This document shows, piece by piece, positions 54,980-64,000 of a DNA stretch of 64,000 nucleotides. The stretch spans positions 140,065,402-140,129,401 of the forward strand of contig NC_133122.1 of assembly GCF_033568475.1 (NCBI RefSeq), in the 5' to 3' direction. The notes beneath the pieces were generated by a model, which searched no databases, was not told the DNA's origin, and was given only the letters and a program-made list of their open reading frames with translations. Position 1 is the stretch's first letter, and each line of letters starts with the position of its first letter. Source of the DNA: Henckelia pumila (lineage: Eukaryota; Streptophyta; Magnoliopsida; Lamiales; Gesneriaceae). The position numbers were made by a program, and so were the translations under genes.

Positions 54980-56402
54980 GTGCTTGCAGAGCCAGCATTG
55001 TATCGACGAATCCGAGAAGCTCAGAATTCTGATCTAAAGACTCAGAAGTTAGCCCGTTTGGCGGAGGGTGGTAATACTTCTGGTTTCCATCTGCAAGGAG
55101 ACGGTCTGTTGTGTCTTTCTGGTCGAGTTGTAGTACCCAAGGATTCTGATTTGAGGGATTAGATCTTATCGCAAGCTCACCGCAGTCGGTTCTCTGTACA
55201 TCCAGGCAGCATGAAGATGTATAAGGATCTTCGCACTTGATTTTGGTGGAAAGGGATGAAGCGCAGTGTCTATCAGTTTGTATCACGATGCCTTGTGTGA
55301 CAACAGGTCAAGGCAGAGTTTAGACAACCTGGAGGGTTACTTCATAGCTTAGAGATTCCTGATTGGAAGTGGGAGCATGTGACGATGGATTTTGTCACCC
55401 ACTTGCCTATGTCTTCCAGGAATTGTGATGCTATTTGGGTTGTCGTGGATCGATTATCTAAGTCAGCGCATTTTCTTCCCTATAACCGCGATTATACCTT
55501 TGATAGGATGGCGCAATTGTATGTGCGGGAGATCGTTCGATTGCATGGCATTCCGTTGAGCATTGTCAGTGATAGGGATCCGAGATTTACCTCGAGATTT
55601 TGGGGTAGTTTCCAGCGGGCTCTTGGTACTACTTTGAGCTTGAGTACGGCTTATCATCCAGAGAAAGACGGACAGTCCGAGCGTACTATTCGCACTTTAT
55701 AGGACATGCTTCGTGTGACGGTGATGGATTTTGGTCCAGCGTGGCATGATCATTTACCATTGGTGGAGTTCGCTTACAACAATAGTTTTCATCGCAGCAT
55801 TGGCATGGCACCATTTGAGGCTCTTTATGGACGTCGTTGTCATACACCTTTGTTTTGGGACGAGGTTGGCGAGCGTCAGGTTGAGGGTCCTCAGATGATT
55901 CAGCAGATGACTGATGAAGTGGAGTTGATCCGAAGCAGGATTAAGGCGGCCCAGGATTGACAGGCTAGCTATGCGAACACTCAGCAGTGGCCGTTACACT
56001 TCAAGGTAGGAGAGCATGTATTCTTGCGTGTGTCACCTTTCCGAAAGGTGATGAGGTTTGGTCTCAAGGGTAAGCTGACATCGAGATTTATTGGTCCTTT
56101 CGAGATTCTCGAGAATGTTGGAGATGTGGCTTATCATCTAGCCTTGCCACCAGATCTTTCGGGGATCCACGATGTGTTCCACGTGTCATTGCTGAGACAA
56201 TATGTGGCGGATCAGTCGCATATTTTGCATCCGACCGAGGTATAGTTACATCAGGATCTGTCGTATGTGGAGAGGCCCTTACGGATTCTAGACAGGAAGG
56301 ACAAGGTACTTCGTAAAAAGCGTATACCGTTGGTGATGGTACAGTGGCAGCGCAGAGGTACAGAGGAAGCTACTTGGGAGTTAGAGAGCCAAATGCGAGC
56401 CG
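54980..56402 (+). pseudogene. Chromovirus integrase with C-terminal chromodomain
   Basis: 54980-55310 holds the zinc-binding N-terminal region, with stops at 55160, 55239 and 55297 (the last in a zinc-binding CxxC). 55379-55702 carries the catalytic core: 'TMDFVTHLP', 'SDRDPRFTSRFW' and 'DGQSERTIRTL', supplying Asp, Asp and Glu. A TAG follows at 55700. 55706-55960 ('VEFAYNNSFH', 'PFEALYGRRC') and 56024-56245 ('GPFEILENVGDVAYHLALP', 'VFHVSLLRQY') complete the integrase C-terminus. From 56246 to about 56402 the frame encodes a chromodomain-like segment ending 'EEATWELESQMRAEH'. Chromodomains direct integration to heterochromatin marks. The nested element starts five codons later. Confidence 0.9.
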
Positions 56403-56407
56403 AGCAC

Positions 56408-57943
56408 TGACTGGCTAAATCGGTATGATTAAAAATCAACTGGCAAGCGCACCAAGTCAAATTATAATATAGTGGACAAAGGTCCAGATGTCGGACCCAC
56501 AGAGACTGTATATATATGAATACCAAAATATATTTATTTCTACTTAATCTAGACTAATAAAAAAGAGTGATTCAGATTTTTAAAATAATAATTAAAATTG
56601 CAAATAAAATAAACTTAATTAAAACGCAGCAGAAATTTGATTTAATTCAAATATGGGAAAAGTTCGATCAAGGACTCACGTAGGTACCAGACAATTCATG
56701 TAACAAGCAGTCGATCTAAGACATCAGACTTAATCTTAATTCACGGGAATTTTCCTAATTTATTCGAAGGACTATTTCTAGAACAATCAAACCTATTCAA
56801 ATATTGATGAACTAATCTTTCGTAATTTTAATCAAATTTGAATGCATAACGAACTGTGAAAATTCAGTAAACACCTAAACCGCATAATGAAACCGAATTC
56901 TATTTCTAGTCAGTTTTACACTATGTTAATTATCGAAGTGATCAAAATCGAAACCTCCTCTGTCGAATTGGAATCAATTAACAAGCAAGTAAATAACTGG
57001 CCAGAAAATTCACAAGACAAATATAAATTCGACAAACAATAAATTCAAATTAAGTTTGAAAATCTCAAATAAACAAATCAAGTTTTCTACATTAATTGTC
57101 TGGCCCAATCACGTGGCCTTGATCGAAAGAGAAAACTACTCAATAAATAAATTCATGATCAAACAAGGTTTTTAATCATGAAAAGTAAAAATAAAATCAA
57201 AGAAAAGAATAATAAAATCTCCCAAGAAGTAGCAGTAGCCGCCTCTGCGTTGTGTTCTCTCTGCTGCGATCCGGAACCCTTTCTCACGTCTAATCTCCTC
57301 TATTTATATGTCTTAAAAATCCCATAGAATAAAGCCCGAAAAATAAGACTTTTTAAATTCCAAAATTTCTTATTTTTTTCTGCTCCCGACATCTCGCTCG
57401 AGCGAGCACAACCTCTCGCTCGAGCGAGAGACTCTCTGTTCCGTAAAAGTTTTTGCCCGTATTTCTCGCTCGAGCGAGCACAAGCTCTCGCTCGAGCGAG
57501 CATGTTTCTGTCCGAAGAAATAATTCACACACAGACTTGCGCGGTTCCCATCTTTCTTTGCGCGATAATGCTTCCACCTAGCGCTAATCTCTTCTCCTCC
57601 ATGCACGTTTGCGCTTCATTCCTCCTTGTTTGCACTACATCTAGTGCAAACAATTTCGTTTGCAAAAACTCTAGCGCTAACGCGCTTAAGTCCTTCCCGT
57701 TTGCACAAGATGTTGTGCAAACGCGCTTCAATCTTCTTTTTTTTTTTTTTCCTTTTCTTCTCTTTTCTCTTTTCCTCTCTTCTCTTCAAAACTCTTTTAA
57801 ATTTCATTTTTCCTACAAATAGAACCGGAGAATGAAATTCACACAAATCCAATAAAACACAAAATAACACAAAAAATAATATGAATGCACACAAAATAAA
57901 CATAAAAATATTATGAATTAATGCATACAAAATGCACTTATCA
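56408..57943 (-). mobile_element. 3' LTR of the TR-GAG element (1,536 bp)
   Basis: It runs TGACTGGCTAAATCGG...GCACTTATCA. On the - strand a TATA box (CATATAAATAG) lies at 57299-57310. Upstream of it are four copies of the palindrome CTCGCTCGAGCGAG (57393, 57415, 57465, 57487) and two dyads with arms GTTTGCAC(T/A)A / T(A/T)GTGCAAAC (57628-57651, 57699-57722). Confidence 0.92.
57393..57722. promoter_or_regulatory. Array of palindromes in the U3 of the TR-GAG LTR
   Basis: Four perfect 14-bp palindromes CTCGCTCGAGCGAG and two perfect 24-bp dyads (arms GTTTGCACTA/TAGTGCAAAC and GTTTGCACAA/TTGTGCAAAC, loops CATC and GATG) lie 80-420 bp upstream of the TATA box in element orientation. The position suggests transcription factor sites or structure-forming elements; this is inference. 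Confidence 0.7.
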
Positions 57944-59250
57944 ACACCCCATACTTAACTCTTACTCGCCCTCGAGCAAGACATGCAAAACAAAATGCAC
58001 ACAAAAACATAAGTAAGGATGATTCATAAATGTGCATAGCCTCCGAGAAGTTCAATCACAAAACCAAAAACACAGACATGCTCTCAACTTTTCATAATAC
58101 ACTTTCGGTTTAACGTGAATGTGCGTGTGTGAAATGTCATTCCAGTTTCATACAACTTAGACCGAATTCGTCTCAAATCTGCTTAGCGACCTATGACAAA
58201 TCAGTGAAAGTTTCACTCTTCAAGTGCCCATTCCTCCCAACGACCTCTAGACAAAATCCCACCTCCCTTGAGATAATGAATTACACACCTCCGGATTTTG
58301 CATCCGGTATTGCTTTAGCCCCAATAATTACCCGCTGACTTAGCTATAACTGGCTAGGATACGAAAAATCATTCTATTTTTTCTTTCTAATCCCATCGTC
58401 TATAGCCCGGATGGAGCATCAATCTCATTTAATCCGCATACTTAGCCTTAAATTTAATATTTTATAGGATTTTAATCCTTTCAAGGCCCGGATGGAATTG
58501 TATATAATTTTTTTTTAGGTGCGCCCAAGATCATAAGTGTAAACTAGAGTCTCATAAAAATTCATAGAACACAATCAAGATCCACAAACCACCTTTTGCC
58601 GTGCAATGGTCAAACAGACAGAAACTTCCTCAAATCTTTCGCTACAATCCACTGGTCTAACACAAGTGCTTATAAATATTCACGGTTCAACCTACAGTTT
58701 CTCATGTCCAGTCAAGAGCAATTTTTTTCAAAAATCCAATTTTTTCTTCAAAAAAACTTCATCATCATAGGCTACCATGACTCATCCTACTCATGCAAGA
58801 CAACACAAACAACAACAAAATGATATGCATGATTACGAACCAAACACAAAAACTAAACCAAATAAATGCAAACAGAATGAACACAAAAGATAATAACCAA
58901 TGCAATAAACTAGTCTACCCCCCCCCCCCCCATACTTATCCAAAGCATTGCCCTCAATGCTTCAGAACAATGAACAGAATGCAAACAAACAAAAACACCA
59001 TGAAAACGAATATAATACTCCCCTGGTTTTCGATTCATTCTCTTCCTTCTTGACTGTATCCTTGGTGATGGTAGCCTCAGTCTAGATAAATCAGCAGGCA
59101 CGGCAAACTGGCATGGGAGAGAAACAAAAATAAAAAAAAAACAAAACAAAAAAAAAAAAAAAAAAGCAAAAGCAAAAATACTGGGTTGCCTCCCAGTCAG
59201 CGCTAAATTTATAGTCTATAGCTCGACTCTACTCCTCTCTTGAGTGGCGA
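57944..59250 (-). other. Non-coding 3' internal region of the TR-GAG element
   Basis: The polypurine tract is the complement of 57944-57957 (AAGTATGGGGTGT) next to the 3' LTR. A second similar tract with 14 consecutive G on the - strand is at 58918-58931. A long A-rich run lies at 59128-59165. At 59179-59205 the text TGGGTTGCCTCCCAGTCAGCGCT is a conserved landmark seen downstream of gag-protease in Athila-type elements. No pol coding sequence is found. Confidence 0.75.
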
Positions 59251-59253
59251 CAT

Positions 59254-60212
59254 TCAAGGTGGTTTATCCACCGTCTTTGAAAAACTCAGATTAGTCCTGC
59301 ACTTGCATGCCACACCATTAAAAAAATTGTGCAAGGGGCTAATTCCTACAGGAAATTGCACCTGCAGACATGCACCAACATCATGCATCTCATCAACTAA
59401 ATAAACAGCAGAGCAAGATTTTAAAATTGGGCTCTCAGTAGCTGACTTTAACATTTTAAATACAACTTGCTCATCGTTCAGTCTTAACACCAACTCTCCT
59501 CTCTCAACATCAATTAACGCCCTACTAGCAGCAAGAAAAAGGCGTCCTAAAATCAACGGAACTTCTAAATCCTCCTCCATGTCAAGAATAACAAAATCTA
59601 CTGGATAAATTAAATTATCTATCTTGACTAGGACATTCTCTACGATCCCTCTCGGATATTTAATAGAACCATCAGCAAATTTGAGAGAGATAGCAACAGG
59701 TTCAATATTTTCTACTCCTAATTTTCGAGCAATTGAATATGGCATTAAATTTATGCTCGACCCAAGATCACACAACACATTTTCAAAAGACAGACTTCCA
59801 ATTTTACAGGGTATAAAAAAACTCCCTGGATCTTGAGATTTTGTTGGAAGATTCTTTTCAGCACTGCCGAGCACTCCTCATTTAGTGTGACTTGCGTTAC
59901 GTCATTCAATTTTTTTTTGTTTTTCAGCAAGTCCTTCAGAAATCTTACATAATTCGGCATCTGAGCTAATGCATCTGCAAAAGGTATGTTAATATGCAGT
60001 TTCTTGAAGATTTCAAGAAACTTTTTAAATTTAGAATCAAATAACAATTGCTTAGCTCTATGGGGGAAAGGTAAGGTAGAAATATCAACATTATCATTAA
60101 CTTCAAATTTTGAAGTCTTACATTTCTTTCCTGCCTTGGAGGATTTTTCAGTCCGCGCATCCTCCTTGAACTCTCCAATTTTCGGCCCCTCCATCCTATT
60201 CTTTTCGCCCAT
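59254..60212 (-). pseudogene. Athila-type gag tail and aspartic protease
   Basis: 60212-59880 encodes a Lys-rich linker and 'HINIPFADALAQMPNY' with 'RFLKDLL', the segment preceding the protease in Athila elements. After a frame change near 59870, 59874-59254 encodes the protease: 'FIPCKIGSLSFENVLCDLGSS' gives the active-site region with D-L-G-S-S, and 'PLILGRLFLAASRALIDV' is the second conserved block. The frame then ends with 'VDKPP' before the non-coding region. The Asp is retained, but gag and protease are out of frame. Confidence 0.88.
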
Positions 60213-61331
60213 CTACTGCTCCTCAGACTGTGCTTGAGTCACGACCATGATAGCGTTCACGCCTCTGGGATTTGGTTCAGTGTTACTTGGTAAAGCTCCA
60301 GCAGGCCAGGTTGATAATTGGGTTGCGATCTGACTCATTTGAATTTCCAGCTTCTGCAGCATGCTCTCCTGATTCTGTAAGCGAGCCTCAGTACCCGCCA
60401 CGTACTTCATCATGATCTCCTCAAAACTCGGCTTTTTCTCCTCTTGCTTGGCCTTTCAGTTATGACTGTAGTTGTTGTTTGAGTTGTATGTCTGCCTTCC
60501 TTGATTACCCATAAAATTCACAGCCTCAACTTCAAAAAACTGCTGGTATTGTTGCATATTCCCTTGTGCTTGATTGACCGGTGCTTTTTTCATGAGTTTC
60601 ACTTGGTGTGTCAGCGCGTCAATCTTTGCATTCAGGGCCATTAAAGCATCGACCTCTAAAACTCCAGCCTTCTTCTCTCTCTTTACATCCGGCCACCCAA
60701 TGTTACTCTCTGCCATATTGCCAATGATCTCCCAGGCTTCAGCTGACGTCTTCCTGAATAAACATCCATTAGCCGCAACATCCAGCATAGATCGAACCAA
60801 CTGATCGGCTCCATTGTAGAACGTCTGAGTCTGCTGGCTTTGAGATAAGTTATGCTAAGGACACATCCTCAACATCTTCTTGAATCTGGTTCGTGCCGCA
60901 TGTAAAGATTCACCCTCCTTTTGCTTGAATGAGATAATATCTGAAAATAACTTTGCCATCTTCGTAGAAGGAAAATACTTGTTAAGAAAAGTCTGAACAA
61001 GTTGGTTCCATGTAGTGATGGAACCCGCAGGCAAATCATCTAGCCACTCAACAGCTTCGCCTTGAAGAGAGAATGGGAATAACCACAGTCGCACTGCATC
61101 ATATGTTACCCCATTAACCTTGAACATGTCGCAGATCGATAGAAAACGCTCCAGATGAGCGTAGGGATCTTCCACAGATGTGCCCCCAAATCTTGCTTGC
61201 AGTTGGATCAGCTGAATAGTAGAGGGCTTCAGCTCAAAATTGTTCGCCTCAACAGTGGGGTGAACGATGCTAGATCCATAGCCTTCAGTTGGTGGACGGA
61301 TTAAATCAAGAACAGTATGGTTGTCCGCCAT
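60213..61331 (-). pseudogene. Athila-type gag
   Basis: The ATG at 61331 opens the gag with 'GYGSSIVHPTVEANNFELKP' and 'FPFSLQGEAVEWLDDLPAGSI', ending at a TAG at 60855 after 'LRMCP' where glutamine is usual. The frame continues from about 60850 to 60456 with 'LDVAANGCLFRKTSAEAW' and 'NAKIDALTHQVKLM', stops, and resumes at 60413-60213 with a coiled-coil-like heptad segment ('ARLQNQESMLQKLEIQM'). It is similar in layout to the gag at 13798-14951. Two stops disable it. Confidence 0.9.
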
Positions 61332-61439
61332 CTATCCTAGCACCTGAAAGTTACAAAGAAAAGAGTGGAATTCATCATTTAATAAAAAATTAAAATAGAG
61401 TTTAATCTCAAGAGAAACAAAAATTATGATATCATAACA

Positions 61440-61458
61440 GTCCCAGGCAACGGCGCCA
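61440..61458 (-). other. Primer-binding site (TGGCGCCGTTGCCTGGGAC on the - strand)
   Basis: Athila-type PBS six bases from the 5' LTR end at 61465. Confidence 0.9.
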
Positions 61459-61464
61459 AAAACT

Positions 61465-62939
61465 TGACCGGCTAAATCAGTATGATTAAAAATCAACTGG
61501 CAAGCGCACCAGGTCAAATTATAATATAGTGGACAAAGGTCCAGATTTCGAACCCACAGGGACTGTATATATATGAATACCAAAATATATTTATTTCTAC
61601 TTAATCTAGACTAATAAAAAAGAGTGATTCAGATCTTTAAACTAATAATTAAAATTGCAAATAAAATAAACTTAATTAAAACGCATCAGAAATTTGATTT
61701 AATTCAAATATGGGAAAAGTTCGATCAAAGACTCACGTAGGTACCAGACAATTCATGTAACATGCAGTCGATCTAAGACATCAGACTTAATATTAATTCA
61801 CGGGAATTTTCCTAATTTGTTCGAATGACTATTTCTAGAATAATCAAACATATTCAAATATTGGTGAACTAATCTTTCGTAATTTTAATCAAATTTGAAT
61901 GCATAACGAACTGTGAAAATTCAGTAAACACCTAAACCGCATAATGAAACCGAATTCTATTTCTAGTCAGTTTTACACTATGTTAATTATCGAAGTGATC
62001 AAAATCGAAACCTCCTCTATCGAATTGGAATCAATTAACAAGAAAGTAAATAACTAGCCAGGAAATTCACAAGACAAATATAAATTCGACAAACAATAAA
62101 TTCAAAACAAGTCTGAAAATCTCAAATAAACAAATCAAGTTTTCTACATCAATTGTCTGGCTCAATCACGTGGCCTTGATCGAAAGAGAAAATTACTCAA
62201 TAAATAAATTCATGATCAAACAAGGTTTTTAATCATGAAAAGTAAAAATAAAATCAAAGAAAAGAATAAGAAAATCTCCCAAGAAGTAGCAGCAGCCGCC
62301 TCTGCGTTGTGTTCTCTCTGCTGCGATCCGGAACCCTTTCTCACGTCTAATCTCCTCTATTTATATGTCTTAAAAATCGCATAGAATAAAGCCCGAAAAA
62401 TAAGACTTTTTAAATTTTGAAATTTCTGATTTTTTTTTGCTCCCGACATCTCGCTCGAGCGAGAACAACCTCTCGCTCGAGCGAGAGACTCTCTGTTCCG
62501 TAAAAGTTCCCATCTTTCTTTGCAGATAGCGCTTCCACCTAGCGCTAATCTCTTCTCCTCCATGCACGTTTGCGCTTCATTCCTCCTTGTTTGCACTACA
62601 TCTAGTGCAAACAATTTCGTTTGCACAAACTCTAGCGCTAACGCGCTTAAGTCCCTCCCGTTTGCACATGTTGTGCAAACAATTTTGTTTGCACAAGATG
62701 TTGTGCAAACGCGCTTCAATCTTCTTTTTTTTTTTCTTTTTCTTTTCTTTTCTTCTCTTTTCTCTTTTCCTCTCTTCTCTTCAAAACTCTTTTAAATTTC
62801 ATTTTTCCTACAAATAGAACCCGGAGAATGAAATTCACACAAATGCAATAAAACACAAAATAACACACAAAATATTATGAATGCATACAAAATAAACATA
62901 AAAATATTACGAACTAATGCATACAAAATGCACTTATTA
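61465..62939 (-). mobile_element. 5' LTR of the TR-GAG element (1,475 bp)
   Basis: Co-linear with the 3' LTR, but with only two CTCGCTCGAGCGAG palindromes (62450, 62472) and with three GTTTGCAC dyads (62589-62612, 62660-62680, 62687-62710) instead of two. Its outer end reads TTATTA where the other LTR has TTATCA, so the terminal CA has decayed to TA. Confidence 0.92.
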
Positions 62940-62944
62940 AGCAC

Positions 62945-63083
62945 CCCGAGTTATTTTGAGATTTTGTACTTTCTTGTATCAAGTTTGTACTTGTTCAGTT
63001 GTAATAAAGATCATTTGGTTGACTATTCATGTTTTCCTCCAAGACTTAAATTTCGAGGATGAAATTTCTTAAGTGGGGGAGAA
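62945..63083 (+). other. 3' tail and polypurine tract of the Tekay-type element
   Basis: It resumes the chromovirus after the AGCAC duplication. It contains AATTTCGAGGATGAAATT and the polypurine tract AAGTGGGGGAGAA (63071-63083) directly before the 3' LTR. Confidence 0.85.
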
Positions 63084-63800
63084 TGTAGTGACCCGTATCC
63101 ATAATTAACTATTAATGAGTATATTAATCATGTGATCATGTTTTGATTTATTAATACATGATTAAGGAAGTTTCGGTTGGATTAACGGACTTCATAAATG
63201 GATTCGGAATGATCGGAAATGGCCCGAAGGGTGACCAGAAATGGAAGCAGCGTCCATGAACGGAAGCAACGTTCTGACAGCTATTGTCATCCGTGACGTC
63301 AACAATATTACGTCATTGCTTACGCACTTGATGGGACATCGGAATCAATGATGGGGATCGGAAGCAACGTTTGTTAGACAGAACGGACGCAACGAACCCG
63401 AACGTACGCAACGTTCCGTGTCTATAAATAGAGGGTCCGAGAGCTCATTTCTCGCACCTCTCTCCTCTCTTTTATCTCGATTTCTAGGCCTTCTAACTCA
63501 GATCTATGGAGATCTAGGCGTTCTATAGGAATTCCGAAAGTGGCGCAGCGATCTAGACGTCATAGCGGAGCTGTGGCCTAGTTTTGAGGCTATCGACATC
63601 AAAGGGCTAACGACGGACGCAGGTATAGCTTTGACTTCCTAAAAATATTTAGGAGTATACAATAGCTTAGTTAAGGCTTTTAGAGCTTAATTTTTATGCA
63701 TGGTAATTGAATTGTAGTAGCAGTAGACTGGACTAGTAGGCTTGGAGTCTAGACCAGAGGAGCTAGGTTTTGACCAGCAGTGTTAGAGGTACGTAAGTAC
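63084..63800 (+). mobile_element. 3' LTR of the Tekay-type element, first 717 bp
   Basis: It starts TGTAGTGACCC after the polypurine tract and follows the 5' LTR to GGTACGTAAGTAC, where the 5' LTR copy continues TGACCGAG (51144) but here a Copia LTR begins. Confidence 0.92.
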
Positions 63801-64000
63801 TGAAAGAGTGGGTGCCCGGTTAGCCAACTTGTGGCTAAGGGCTTTTATGACTCTATGAAAAACAATCTTTTGTTTAATAATTTACACTTTTATAATGGCA
63901 TTGACTTTATCTTTCTTCATATTGTTATATTATGATATACTATTGTTGTTTTGATAAGGACCTTGAATATACTATAGTGTATGTAAGATGTGGTAGCACA
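63801..64000 (+). mobile_element. Copia LTR, first 200 bp (window-edge truncated)
   Basis: It starts TGAAAGAGTGGGTGCCCGG and matches 1515-1720 with a few substitutions and small indels. Its left flank is the interrupted Tekay-type LTR, so this is the left terminus of an insertion or solo LTR. The preceding AGTAC is a candidate TSD. Confidence 0.88.

Larger units (their letters stand above)
56408..62939 (-). mobile_element. Athila-like gag-protease-only element (TR-GAG type, 6,532 bp)
   Basis: LTRs at 56408-57943 and 61465-62939 bound a 3.5-kb internal region with gag and protease but no reverse transcriptase or integrase. The target duplication AGCAC is perfect (56403-56407 and 62940-62944). 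On the - strand the order is 5' LTR (62939-61465), PBS TGGCGCCGTTGCCTGGGAC, gag, protease, 1.3 kb non-coding, polypurine tract, 3' LTR. Pol is absent by structure, not just decayed, so it depended on a related autonomous Athila/Tat element. Confidence 0.92.
50447..63800 (+). mobile_element. Tekay/Del-type chromovirus (Gypsy), interrupted by a nested element
   Basis: Order: 5' LTR (50447-51857), PBS, gag, protease, reverse transcriptase, RNase H, integrase, chromodomain (to about 56402), a nested Athila-like element (56408-62939 with AGCAC duplication), then the element's own 3' tail, polypurine tract and 3' LTR (63084-63800, cut by a Copia LTR). LTR termini TGTAGTGA and TCACTACA are inverted copies. 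Many in-frame stops show it is dead. Confidence 0.93.

Noticed and set aside
57300..57606. Three overlapping - strand frames through the CTCGAGCG palindromes with repeated 'ARSSE' motifs
   Set aside because: The repeats are the translation of the palindrome array in an LTR promoter region; the frames overlap one another and are not coding.

Overview
The window is nuclear DNA from a flowering plant, most likely a eudicot. It is AT-rich, has no bacterial-style gene packing, and is dominated by plant LTR retrotransposons (Copia, Tekay-, Tat- and Athila-like Gypsy), non-autonomous retroelements, a CACTA transposon, hAT-like elements and several MITEs. Only two host loci are convincing. One is a MIR390 microRNA hairpin (about 8061-8178, + strand) whose miRNA arm carries one substitution. 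The other is an intact single-exon PRA1-family membrane protein gene (27649-28305, - strand).

Layout. 1-5732: end of a chromovirus-type LTR inserted in a Copia pol remnant with its 1.9-kb 3' LTR, then unassigned LTR-like DNA with an ~0.87-kb minisatellite. 5733-7656: Tat-type gag remnant and LTR on the - strand. 7657-8600: MIR390 with its own TATA box. 8600-12964: AT-rich spacer with MITEs and (TA)n tracts. 12965-16667: truncated Athila-like element sitting inside the right terminal repeat of a MITE. 16710-18198: a large fold-back element in (TA)n. 18992-19671: Tat-like solo LTR with perfect TSD. 20032-24687: nearly complete Ale/Retrofit-like Copia on the - strand with a 957-codon open pol. 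25564-26534: hAT-like element. 27649-28305: PRA1 gene.

From 28678 to the right edge the window is one nested stack. An old short-LTR Copia (28678-29641) was hit by a second Copia starting at 29642. That second Copia was hit three times: in its 5' LTR by a 11,964-bp non-autonomous Gypsy derivative (LARD-like, 29807-41770, TSD GGTGG); in its reverse transcriptase by a 4,495-bp CACTA element (45277-49771, TSD TAT); and in its RNase H by a Tekay-type chromovirus (from 50447). The chromovirus was hit near its 3' end by a gag-protease-only Athila-like element (56408-62939, TSD AGCAC) and in its 3' LTR by a Copia LTR at 63801, which belongs to the same family as the LTR at 1515-3410.

The retroelement genes are broken by stops and frameshifts, so the stack is mostly a fossil record. 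The most interesting signals are the variant MIR390; a 2,548-bp tandem duplication inside the LARD that looks younger than the insertion itself; arrays of GC-rich palindromes placed upstream of TATA boxes in Athila-like LTRs, with different motifs in different families; and repeated use of (TA)n tracts by inverted-repeat elements. Divergence figures are by-eye counts from the sequence; no database search or folding program was run.
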